From assembly GCF_026914185.1 (NCBI RefSeq), contig NC_070561.1, positions 1,116,001 to 1,180,000 of the forward strand: a DNA stretch of 64,000 bases, given 5' to 3'. A model generated the notes under the pieces. That model saw only the letters and a list, made by a program, of their open reading frames with translations. It was not told where the DNA came from and made no database searches. Below, one piece after another: positions 10,087-20,457 of this stretch. This DNA comes from Puccinia triticina (lineage: Eukaryota > Basidiomycota > Pucciniomycetes > Pucciniales > Pucciniaceae). Each line of letters starts with the position of its first letter. Within the stretch, counting starts at the first letter, position 1. The translations under genes were made by a program, and so were the position numbers.

Positions 10087-11410
10087 AAAGGCCAGTACCG
10101 GCCATCAAGACAACAAACACTTCCTTGATGGCCAATACCAGCCATCAAGAGAGCGTACACACCCTTGATGGCCAGTACCGGCCATCGAGACAGTATAAAC
10201 TCCCTCGCTAGCCTGTACCAGCCATCAAGTGAGCGTACACACCCCCTCTCAATGGCCAGGACCAGCCATCAAGAGAGCAAACACTTCCTCAATGGCCGGT
10301 ACCAGCCATCAAGAGAGCGTACACACCCTTGATGGCCAGTACCGGCCATCAAGACAGTATACAATTCAGTTTTATTATGAAGGGATTGAGAGTGTTTGTA
10401 GACAGATTTGAGCGCTAGAGCACCGGGTCTACCAAGGGAAAGTCCGGCCAGAAGACTGACGGACAAGAGGAGTAACATTGAGGGTGTTTATACTGCCTCA
10501 ATGGCCGGTACTGGCAATCAAGGGTGTGTACACGCTCTTGATGGCTGGTCCCGGCCATTGAGAGAGTGTTTGCTGTCTCAATGGCCCACACTGGCCATTG
10601 AGGGTGCGTACGCTCTGTTGATGGCCAGTACTGGCCATTGAGAGAGTGTGTACGCTCACTTGATGGCTGGTACCGGCCAGCGAGGGAGTGTATACTGTCT
10701 TGATGGCCGGTACTGGCCATTTAGGGTGTGTAAACTCTCTGGATAGCTCGTACTGGCCATTGAGGGGTTTGCTCTCTTGATGGCTGGTACCAGCCATCAA
10801 GAAAGGGTGTGGACACTCACTTGATGGCTGGTACCGTCCAGCAAAGGAGTGTATACTGTCTCGATGGCTGGTAATGGCCATCAAGGGAGTGTACGCTCTC
10901 TTGATGGCTCGCACCGGCCATCAAGGGAGTTTTTGCTCTCTTGATGGCTGGTACCGGCAATCAAGGGAGTGTTTGTTGTCTCGATGGCCGGTACTGGCCA
11001 TCAAAGCTGTGTACGCTCACTTGATGGCTGGTACCGGCCATCGAGGGAGTGTTTGTTGTCTCGATGGCCAGTACCGGCCATCGAGGGTGTGTACGCTCTC
11101 TTGATGGCTGGTACCGGCCATCAAGGGAGTGTTTGTTGTCTTGATGGCCGGTACTGGCCATCAAAGCTGTGTACGCTCACTTGATGGCTGGTACCGGCCA
11201 TCGAGGGAGTGTTTGTTGTCTTGATGGCCGGTACTGGCCATCAAGGGTGTGTATGCTTTCTTGATGGCTGGTACCGGCCAGCGAGGGAGTGTATACTGTC
11301 TTGATGGCCAGTACTGGCCATTGAGGGTGTGTACGCTCTCTTGATGGCTGGTACCAGCCATCAAGTGAGGGTGTGTACGCTCACTTGATGGCTGGTACCC
11401 GCCGCGAGGG
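10087..11410. repeat. palindromic minisatellite array 2 (about 40-bp period, about 30 units)
   Basis: About 30 imperfect palindromes of the form TTGATGGCCGGTACCGGCCA TCAA are spaced every 38-43 bp. Seven lie in a left block (10087-10370) with spacers like GAGAGCGTACACACCC. The remainder lie in a right block (10480-11410) with the reverse-complement spacer GGGTGTGTACGCTCTC or GGGAGTGTTTGTTGTC. A 100-bp non-repeat stretch separates the blocks. The architecture equals that of array 1 although the sequence is unrelated. ORFs across it (repeats of DGWYRPSRE type) are by-products. Confidence 0.9.
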
Positions 11411-12855
11411 ATTTTCTTGTTGACAATGCCTCGCTGGTCCAGGCACCGCCGCGGAGGTCAGAGTTACATGCAGGGGCGTGGCGGTGGCGTGGTAGTCATG
11501 GCTTGATGAATGTGGCAGTCGATTTTGCTGAGGGCAATTCCCGATTGTCTATAAAAGAGGACTTTGGCTGGTGTCTTTGTGTCCCCCAGGGTGTCCTCTG
11601 CCGCTGTAATTCCAGTGTGCGGTTCGCCCTCACCCCTCCGCTGTTGCACTTGCGCAGTTTGAGGGGCTAAACTTGTTGGCCCCCCTTTGCATAATGCCTT
11701 CAATGCGGCGCGCTGGGGGCCATCCACCCACTATTTTAAACCCTGCTAGACAGGGATGGATAGTGGGTCCAGTTTGTGGTGTTTGGATTTTTTGTTAAGA
11801 ACACTTTTTTTGTGATTTGTTTTTTTTGGAAGGGGGAACCCTTGCATTTTTTTTTGTAATTTTGTTGATTTGTAGGGGGAACCCTTGATCTTTCTTTCCG
11901 TGTTTCTCTGTCTTTAATAAACTTGGATATATTCCAAACTTGATTCAAATCAAAATCTCTTAACTTTTTGTGGCGAATACAGGCCCAAATATGTTTCAAA
12001 AAAGCCTCAATAATTATGTACAATTATAAACCTGCGGGCCACACAACAGGAATTCCAAATTCCTGGCCAACACCACCTGTTCCGCCCGCCCCACCCAGCC
12101 TGTGCAATAACCACGACCGCACGGCCTCACCCAACCACACACAATCAATTGCTGCAAATGATCCCCCCTCCCCTTGACCCCACGCCTATTTCATATGTAT
12201 GCCATGTGGCAATGGCAGCGACTCCAGAAAATCCCAGAACAAATCTATGTACGCGCAGGCCGGACCGCCTTCACGCGCCCGCCTTCTTGGGTCCGGCGCC
12301 GAGCGCAGCTGGCACAGTTGCTGGAGGTGCTGCTGGTGTTGCTAGGGCAGGAAGTGGGGCCTGCGGGTTAGGGAGACTCGCGGCTGAGTCGGTCGCAAGG
12401 CTGAGTATGAGTTAATTGAGACCCCCAAGGTTTGTTGGCGGGTAGTATGGGGAAGCTGGTTGGTGGCCGGGGGGTGGGCCGTTTGAAGCGTTCATCGCCG
12501 TTGATTATTTTTGGGAGAGCTGAGATTGGATTGGGTTGGTTGGATACTGGTTGGAAACGCTTCCGGCGGCTGGGCTGTTGCCAAATCTCAACTGCCTGCG
12601 GCTGTGTATTGCTGACCAACGGTAGGACTAAGTTCTACCGTTGGATTAGTGCGGTACAGTCTTGCATACATGTACTTTATGCCTGTAATTTGTTTTGATA
12701 ACAAAAATTTGAAAATTTTTGATCCCAAATGACCTCCTCGAGGTCATTTGGGCTATTTTTGAATCTGTACATAAAAAAAATCCAGACAAAAAAAGTTTTG
12801 AATCAATTTGGATTTTTTTTGAATAAAATTCCAATAACTGTTTATAATTGGGCCC
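11411..12855. other. right part of the TIR element, no gene; perfect hairpin at 12724-12752
   Basis: No convincing ORF. CCCAAATGACCTC at 12724-12736 and its exact complement at 12740-12752 form a 13-bp stem with a 3-base loop. ATCCACCCACTATTTTAAACC and GGATGGATAGTGGGT around 11728-11768 form a second imperfect stem. Confidence 0.5.
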
Positions 12856-13916
12856 TCAGGCCGAGCACAAAAGGACTGCAGATGAATTAATTAAACCTTA
12901 CAGGAAGCACATATTTAATTACAACAAACAAGACCATTCTATACTGCGAAGTCAATCGTGATCAATGCCGAGTTGTATTCAAGGTGTATAGTTCTTCGGC
13001 AGAAGGGAGGCCAAGCACACTGTACTTGGTGCCGGCTGAGACCCACCAGGGCCAAACAACTCAAGCCCAAACTTGTTCCTAGGCCCGCGCCCGCACCTGT
13101 AATTATGTAAACCTCAACTTTCAATGCACTAGACCCCCCGCGCGACTTGACCAAGCAAACCGGCGCGCGCGAGTCCGAGTGGGAGCACCATGGCGCTGCG
13201 CGTTGCACCCTCCGCATTTTCAGCAAGGCAAGGAACATGAAGACGTACCGCGGATCTGCGCACCTCTCAGAGACCCTGCAGGGGTTGATTTCAGCCTACT
13301 CACAGGAATTAAATGTTGAATTAAATACAAGCTCAATTCTTTTGAGGATAATTTGGAAAGCTGGCCACTTTTGGATTGAATATATAACATTTGGATGTCT
13401 TTTTTTTTACATAATTTTATCCCACAGGATATACTTCACATTGCTATATTTTATTAGGAGTTGTGAGGACTGGAACCCTGAAACAAAGATTCCAGACTGG
13501 AATGTCAGGTTTAAAATTCCAAGATAAACACCAACATTATTGATATGAATTTTATCAACCAAGTTTTGTTTAGGTTTACTTACCATAACAAAACCTATTT
13601 TTATGGCGTTTGGGCGCAAATTTTTTATGGCAGTAGTTGCACAATCTTTTCATCATCTAGCCCTGGCTATTGAAAGCCAGAGAGCAATAAAGAATATTCA
13701 CAAGGTAAAAGAATGTGTGAAATAGTCATTTCAGATAGTATATATTTATGAAGAAACTGGCCAAGTTGGAAAAAGCATCATCAATAAAAATTTCTGTTTG
13801 GATATACTTCAACATTTTCAACCAAGTAAAGAGGCGGGAAAATCAGCAGCTCTTCAATTCATTACGCACAACTCTGGCACATTGTCTGGGGACAGAAAAT
13901 AAGTTGGGGGAGGATT
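12856..13916 (+). other. 3' internal part of element A ending in polypurine tract
   Basis: No gene is supported. The stretch ends in AAGTTGGGGGAGGA (13901-13914) directly before the LTR sequence that starts at 13917, as expected of a second-strand primer site. Confidence 0.45.
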
Positions 13917-14001
13917 TGGTAGACGCTTTAGTTCTGGATGGAAAAATTCAAAAATTTCTAGTTTACATATGTAGTGTTACATTACACCGTCTTTTCCCTT
14001 C

Positions 14002-14003
<2 letters not shown>
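13917..14003 (+). repeat. 3' LTR of element A, left fragment
   Basis: It is identical to 2249-2340 except for a 12-bp gap and is cut by the LINE insertion at 14004. It ends in CCCTTCAG (13996-14003), which is repeated on the far side of the LINE at 30960-30967. Confidence 0.8.
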
Positions 14004-14032
<29 letters not shown>

Positions 14033-14207
14033 CAGTGAAATTTGGCCAATGGCATTGCTCACTATGAATCTTAGAAACAACAAGATAAGGAAATACAACT
14101 CTTTAAAATCTACTACACAAAGCACGGAGCGTAAAGTGAAATCAAGTCAAGATTTGAGAATATAACAATGTTAAATGAAGCAAAAGAAGAGAGAAAAAAA
14201 AAGAGAG

Positions 14208-17200
14208 TTATTGGGGGGGAAGTTGTTCCGGGAAACGGTTTGAGTCATGCAGAAAGACTGCTAAGGCCATCTTGGCTTTCCGAATGTTGAGGATTTTTTT
14301 GAGCCTCTCCGATCTGAACTGAATTTTCAAATGCCGCAATTGTTTCCAGAGAATCGCCCGCTGACTCTTGACTATTGGACAAAAATTCATCAAATGGAAA
14401 ACCGTCTCCTTTGCCCCACAATTGGGACAAAGAGGATCAAAGGCCCTACAAATGTGGAAGAGATGCTTTTTCAATGCACAATGACCTGAATCTATTTGGT
14501 TTATCAAGGCGCTATAACCAATAGGCAAATCTGAGGGCTTTGGTTTTCTTGGGGCTATGCCTTCCACCATCTTGTGAAGAACCTTCTTGTAGTTGCTTTT
14601 GATTTCCAAGGCCTGCATTGAGGGGGACTCCAATGCATCTTTGGCCAATTGATCTGCCAACTCATTGCCTACAATGTCCCTGTTACCCGGACACCATACA
14701 AGTGATATCGTTAAACTAGACGGTAGGTCTGCAAAGGCATCATCAATCTGCATGAATAGCCACTGCCCTGGCTTCGGAGTAGCTGGGTTTTTGGTTCTTA
14801 GAATGACACCTTGATTTTCAACAAAGATCAGTAGCCGTCGATGTTGCGAATCCCTGCATATCTCCTTGGCCAGTCTGACAGCAGCCAGAACCCCCGCCTC
14901 GCCTTCTTCCCTAGGGAATAAGCGCTGAAGCTGTTCAGAGTCGAGCATATTGCCGCACCCGCTCCTCCCTTCTCCGGGTGGAAGGACCCGTCGCTGAAAA
15001 CCAGCAAAGCCCTCGGATCAGAAGAGTATGAAGAAATGAGGGACTTAACCAAGATTATCGCCTCCTCCTTTGAATGTCCCAGGTTATAATATCCCAGTGC
15101 TCTTGATGGCCAAGGATTGAAATCAAGTGTTAGGTGAATCCGCTCCGGATCCGCCGCCAAGGCTTCATCCACCAAGTGTGCCAATAAGCCGACTCTGGCC
15201 GCGTCCGGAAAACGAGCGCCTGAATCGGCTCTGCTGGACAGAATAAAAGATCGGACAACGTTACTAGTCTTCACTGTAATTATTTTCCTGTAGAAAAATG
15301 AAAGACTGGTTTTGATGACTTCACCAAATAAAGATTGTGCCACCGATCTTGACTGAATAAACTTGGACGGAGTCGACTTGAACACCCCTAGGGTGAAAAT
15401 CCCCACCAAGCGGTCAACCTTTCCAGCCAGGGATTCGACCTTTCCCTTGTTTGACTTTGTTGCCCAGAGAGCAGCACCGTGAGTGATCCTAGGGAACAGG
15501 ACACTCTTGATCAGTTTCAACCGTTCCGGCTCCTTGGTGCCCCACCTAGAGTTGCCGAAGATCCTTAGCTGGTTGATAGTTTTGTGGGCTTTTTCTTCCA
15601 AAGTCCTGAAATTCTTGTTGAACAAGAGCTTCCGGTCCAGCCAGACACCCAGCCACTTGACTTCTGTCATTGGCTTGAGGCACTGAACCCCAAAAGGGAA
15701 ATCCCTCTCGGGTACCTTGCCCTTGGACAGCCAGAGAAACTGTGCTTTGGCTTGATCAAAAATCACCCCGTGGGAATCACCCCAGCGGAGCGATCTTTGA
15801 CCTTCCTCAATCAGCAGCTCTCTGGCTGCCTTTGTCGAGTCCGCCGCGACCAAATGGACCACATCGTCCACGTATCCTATCAAGACCAAATCTAATGAGG
15901 TGCAAAATTCCTTATTCAGCAACAAGTTGTTGTATAAAATGTACAGGATTACAGATAAGGGAGAGCCTTGGGGGAGTCCAATCATGACGGGGAAAGCCGC
16001 CCAGGTAAAATCATCCAGTCTTATTGTAGTTGACCTGTCCTTTAAAAAATTGGCAATGGTCAATACCAGGTACGTTGGGCACTTGAGTTGAAACAGATAA
16101 TATATGAGCCTATCGGGATGTACTGAAGGGTACGCCGACTTCACGTCTAGGAACAACGCGGCCACGACCTTCCCCTCTTGCTGTGGAACTCCGACCGGTG
16201 CTGGGCCGTCGGCAGTTACTGGAAGGGATGTTGCGCTCTTGCGCTGCTTTCGTGGTGATCCGGAAAAGAGTCGTGGATTCGAGTTATAGCTTTGAGGGGG
16301 GGGGATTTATGTTGAGAGGCGACGAGGTTTAGATCCTCGTCGGCGGTGGTTTGTGTTGAAAGATCAGGGGAAAAGAAGTGATTTCGGAAGGGAACCGGCG
16401 TTAGGGGCCGGAAGTTGTGATCAGGGAGAGGGTTTTGCGACTCGGGACTTGGCGGCTGAGAGCTTGAAACTCAGAAGGCACGCGGGGAAGTGATCAATAA
16501 GCTTTTTGATATCTATTTGCTGGGACTCGGGGTTGCAATGGATGATCTGAGATGAAAATTATGGTTCAGACGAAGTCCATGCGGCCCCATCCTCTAAGTT
16601 CGAGCTGAACTCAGAGTCTGGGGACTGTGGCATGCTGCGGACAAGTCATCATACACCCGCGCGCACAAGCGCGCAACAACAACAACAACAGAAGAAAAAA
16701 AAGCAAGAAACAACAGCAACAGAAGAAAACCAACCCTCCGCATAACAAAAACCTTTCCAACGCGCGCCTTTTAGAAATAGAAGAACATAAGATAGAAAAA
16801 GAAAATGAAAAGCAACAAACAAACACAAAAGAAACCAAGGCCTAATCCTGAAACGTCTTGAGGATTCCACCGCGCGCGACGCGCGCTAATTGACCTTGAC
16901 GCCCATGAGTTGATGTCTTGATGGCTGAAAAGTTGAGGGATCCACTGCGCCATGGGCGCCACAAAAAAAGTCACCACATCGCCATTTTGATTTGACCCAA
17001 TGTTTAAAGGCAAAGAGCGCATCTTCTGTCCCCGATCCCTTGCGTCCGCCCGCAAGTACTCCGGCCTCTTCGTCCCACGCCGTGAGACGCCTGGCGAGTA
17101 TGAGCTCGAACAATTTACTCATGGTGCTGAGTAATGCGATGGGGCAATAAGCCCCCGGGTTGGTGTAGTTGGGCTTTCCGTGTTTCCGGATTATTGACGT

Positions 17201-18880
17201 AACTGTGATCTTCCAGGAAGCCGGAAATTTGTTGCTTGTTAGAATGTTGTTATACAACTTTGATAAATTTTCCTCTAACCGCACGGAAAAGGACTTAAGA
17301 AGTTTGTTGGCAATCCCGTCTATTCCCGGGGCTTTTTTTGGGCGGATTCTCCGAATAGCCGAAGCGACTTCCTCCTTGGTTATAGGGGGGTAGCTGCCGA
17401 ACCTGCAAGATAAGTCCAGATTTATATCCGACAGATCAATTGGAGCATCTGTCACTGAAGTTCCCTTGAAGAGTAACTCAGCCTGTTTATGCCTGTCGTG
17501 CACAATCACGCCACCGTCGCCCTTCAGAGGCAGGACCTCCCCACCTGTTGATTTCGACGAAAATCGAAGGACCCTATAGAGGTCACCCTCTTCCGGGTTC
17601 TCCAAGAGTTGCCTCCATTTCTGTTGTTTCAAAGTTCTAACAAGCAAAAGGAAATAATCATTCCACTGCTTATAACACTCGCAGGCTTTGGGGGACTTAG
17701 CCAAAATCATCCACTTCTGCGCTTGGTTGCGGGTCCTAAGAACCGGGTCCAATGTCTCGCGGCACCACCAAACCTTAGCCTTAGCCTTGTTTGACTGGAC
17801 CTTGCGGCCAAGATGTTCCTGAGCCTGCTTCAGACAGGTCGTCAATTTTTCAGCGTGCGCGTCCGGGTCCTCTGGAATCTCAGCAATAAGGGAAGATAAC
17901 TTAGCAGTGACAGAATTGATTTTCTGAGCATCGAGATCCGACCATTTTGGGAGTCTCCAGTGATGGGAGGGGGGTGGCCGCTTCATCGCGAGCTGGATCT
18001 GGATTGCCTGATGATCAGATCCGAAGTTCTCACTTGAGACCGCTGTCAAAGCAACCAGCTTGGAACCTAGAAAATTGGCCCAGATCAGGTCAATTGTGAA
18101 TCCCTTCCCCTTGGATGAGAAGAAAGTGGGAATGTGTCTTGGCGATGCAAGATGAAAACCAAAATGAGAAAGTGAACTTAGCAGGTCTCGGGCCTCTGGC
18201 TCGACTTTCCAAACTCCTGGAGGGTTCCAATGCCGATGGTGCAGGTTGGCATCCATCGCGATAATCGTTGCCTGTTGTCGAGAATAGAATCGTGTCAGCC
18301 AGTTCTTCAATCCAGGGATTGCGGAAAAGGAGGACGGAGGGTTATAAATGTTCAGGAGCCGAAAGACCTTCCCCAAGGGATGTCTCACTTCCACCCCGAC
18401 AAAAGTCTGGGAACCCCCCTCGAGTCACCTTATTGACTCTGAGGGGATTGACTGCTGTATATATATAACAGTCTTATGTCTTTCATTCCAACATCTGGGC
18501 ACATGCTCATAAGCAACATATGAGCGCCAAGCTGCATGTTGAGGCGGACAGAGATCAATTGAGTTGATCCAAGGTTCCTGAAGCAGTAAAATATCAAAAG
18601 AAAGAGATGAATTCAAAAGACTTAGCGTGACGGGTTGTGAGACGTGGCAATTCAAATTGAGCAGAGAGAAGGCGTCGGGATTGAGGCTTTGAGAAGGGGA
18701 AGAAGCGTTGAAGTCATGACGAAGGGCATTGGCGGAGGCGATGTGAGAAGGAGGATCTGGCGAGGAGACTTGAGAGGGGTGCTGCGGTTGGTGTTGAGTG
18801 TAGTCGCGGGTTACGTTGGTTGTATATATCATTGAGAAGGTAAGGGTTTTTTGTCGAACCATCCCTTCTTGTAGGGACAA
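14208..18880 (-). pseudogene. LINE ORF2: endonuclease, reverse transcriptase, RNase H (broken)
   Basis: Reading from 18880 downward: the endonuclease start (LLNLNCHVSQPV, DILLLQEPW) and its carboxyl part (IIAMDANLHHRHW, IDLIWAN, SDHQA); RT motifs KAPGIDGIANKLL, FLDVKSAYPSV, GLPQGSPLS and the catalytic GYVDD; then RNase H (VFSDGSF, VWCPGNRDIVGNELADQLA) and a terminal CPNCGAKETVFHL knuckle. Three breaks are visible: a TGA at 18425-18427 in an otherwise continuing frame, the 797-bp insertion at 16182-16978 within RT, and a one-base frameshift near 14940 ahead of the RNase H core. The frames on both sides of the first two breaks agree. It is non-functional as it stands. Confidence 0.92.
16182..16978 (-). 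mobile_element. solo-LTR-like insertion in the LINE (TGTGG...CCACA)
   Basis: A 797-bp segment with 5-bp terminal inverted repeats TGTGG/CCACA is flanked by TTGC (16178-16181) and TCGC (16979-16982), a 4-bp duplication with one transition. It splits RT between KSKWR and EGKVVAALFLD, and excision restores the frame. It has no ORF beyond low-complexity frames and includes a CAA/GAA-rich tract (16676-16720) and CG-rich hairpins (GCGCGCGACGCGCGC, about 16872-16886). Orientation is uncertain. Confidence 0.7.
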
Positions 18881-19338
18881 GTTAAACTGAAGGGGGTATG
18901 GTCAACGCTGGTGACGCCAACGGTCTTGTTCTTGAGGCCGGCAGTGCAAAGCACACAGGTCTTGACTCCTCCGATACCGTCGGGGCACTCATTTGTTGGG
19001 TGTTTGCCCGCGCATTTCGCGCAGCGAGCATCTTCTCGGCACCACTTGCCGAAGTGTCCCATTCGCAAGCACTTAAAGCACTGAGGGGGTCGGGGCTTGA
19101 AGCGTTCATTTCGGTGGAAATCGAAATTCAAAAAGATTCCCGACTGCTTGACGCGGCGCGCCAAATCCTTGTTGACGAACGATAGGACGAGAGATCCTGC
19201 CTTCTTGGCCAAAGGTTCATTGGAACCCATCCATCGAACGCGCGACAGGTCCGACGCTTGGAAACTGTTCTCGGAGGCGAGCAAGCTCAAATTGGCCGGG
19301 TTACTTATGTCAAAAGATTCAGGGACACCGTGCGCCAT
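18829..19338 (-). pseudogene. LINE ORF1, carboxyl part with zinc knuckles
   Basis: This is the continuation of ORF1 after the Gypsy insertion. It contains CFKCLRMGHFGKWC (C-X2-C-X4-H-X4-C) and CAKCAGKHPTNEC (C-X2-C-X3-H-X4-C), then CVLC, typical of LINE ORF1 nucleic-acid-binding domains. It ends at 18829 and ORF2 begins just inside it (18880), so the two ORFs overlap by about 50 bases in different frames. The amino part lies at 30075-30917. Joining the two across one GCCAT copy keeps frame (SVMA then HGVPESFD), giving about 450 residues. Confidence 0.88.
19334..19338. repeat. target duplication GCCAT (left)
   Basis: GCCAT here and at 30070-30074 exactly brackets the two LTRs of element C, a perfect 5-bp duplication as made by Gypsy integrases. 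Confidence 0.95.
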
Positions 19339-20457
19339 TGTCAGCCGGGCTACTATATTAAGTTAGAGCCCAGCTAACTGATATATAACAATTGTTAAAA
19401 ATACACATTTATTGCGGCGCAGAGCGCCTTGTATAAAATGAATACCATATTCATTATTGAACAATAAAAGCGGCGCAGAGCGCCGCGCATACGAAAATGA
19501 ATATGTAATAAAAGACCTCCCCTCAAACAATGTACAGAATCAATGAGAGACTGTCAAAACTCCAGCTGCAGGTAGCAGCCGGAGAAAGAATAGTAGCCAT
19601 GATCCAAAAACCCGTTCTCAGGCCAAGAGAACGGGTTTGCTATTGTTGAACTAACAAAAAATCCCGTAGAACGTTCTACAGGAAACGGCCGGAGGAGAGT
19701 AGTGAAGAAGTAAACTGCTGCGTCTCCCCCGGCCGAAGATGAACAACCAAGAAAACGTCATAAAGAGTGGAACTCTTCCTGTGACCGAGGAAGAGTAACA
19801 CTTGTCGTTGAGTAAAGAGGACAAGAGCGATGCGAGCAATAGAACGCTCTACCACTCCTGTCCTAACTAGTTCTTCCCGCGGCTGAGAAGCCGCGATGAA
19901 TTTGAAAATAGACCAGCGACCCTACCGGTCGCCTCAAGAATATATAAAGGGAGGCTTCTGAGCGAGTAGAAGCCTCCCCAGATTCATACAAACCATTTTG
20001 CCGTACCGCCAGCCTCGCCCTTGTCTACCCAACTAGTCCGCCAGCCTGACCGTCCTTCGATCTCGGTTTCTCCAGAGTCATTCGTCGTTTTTTTATTGTG
20101 GACTTTCTCTCCGAGTAAGTCCACTGTTTTTTCTTTCTCTATTGGGATATATATCCCCCACCATCTCCTGGGAACGTCTTGCACATTCGAAATACCCCCT
20201 TAACTGGGCCCCAGACGTCACAGGTCACACCACCCCTGCGCATAGTGTGCGCAGGCCCTGTAAGATCTTCCGGAGGGCACTTAACCACCCCAGGCGCTCC
20301 TGGCCCCTCCGTTAACCCCTTTTTTGGGTATATTAAAAATAACTTTAAAGTTATTTTGCACTTTATCGCGCTTTTGCCGCGCGTACCACCGCACCGTTGC
20401 GCAGTCACCGGTGTAGCTAGAGGAGTACACATACTCTTGGCATCACCGCGCCTGACA
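19339..20457 (+). repeat. 5' LTR of element C
   Basis: TGTCAGCCGGG... to ...CGCGCCTGACA, 1119 bp, 98.7% identical to 28951-30069. Two copies of GCGGCGCAGAGCGCC occur in the U3 part (about 19415 and 19471). Hairpins include AACCCGTTCTC...GAGAACGGGTT near 19610-19636. ORFs inside (for example 19651-19839 minus and 20179-20505 plus) are repeated in the other LTR and are not genes. Confidence 0.97.
19941..19950 (+). promoter_or_regulatory. TATA box of element C
   Basis: TATATAAAGG lies in the middle of the LTR, so transcription would start about 25-35 bp downstream, near 19970. This defines U3 as the first 630 bp. The same box occurs in the 3' LTR at 29553-29562. Confidence 0.7.

Larger units (their letters stand above)
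9501..12855. mobile_element. 3.36-kb TIR element carrying a palindrome array
   Basis: 34-bp terminal inverted repeats differ at 2 positions: 9501-9534 (GGGCCCAATTATAAACAG...) and 12822-12855 (its reverse complement). Both ends abut TCA (9498-9500 and 12856-12858), a candidate 3-bp target duplication. Inside are a poly-C run (about 9619-9637), palindrome array 2 and unique sequence. I found no transposase, so the element is probably non-autonomous. It lies within composite element A, upstream of its 3' purine tract. Confidence 0.75.

Noticed and set aside
10229..11364. ORFs on both strands over palindrome array 2
   Set aside because: Translations are tandem copies of DGWYRPSRE-like words caused by the repeat.
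3034..11410. CRISPR-like reading of the two arrays
   Set aside because: Spacers are repeated and mirrored, not unique, the repeats are perfect palindromes of drifting sequence, and the context is eukaryotic transposons without cas genes.
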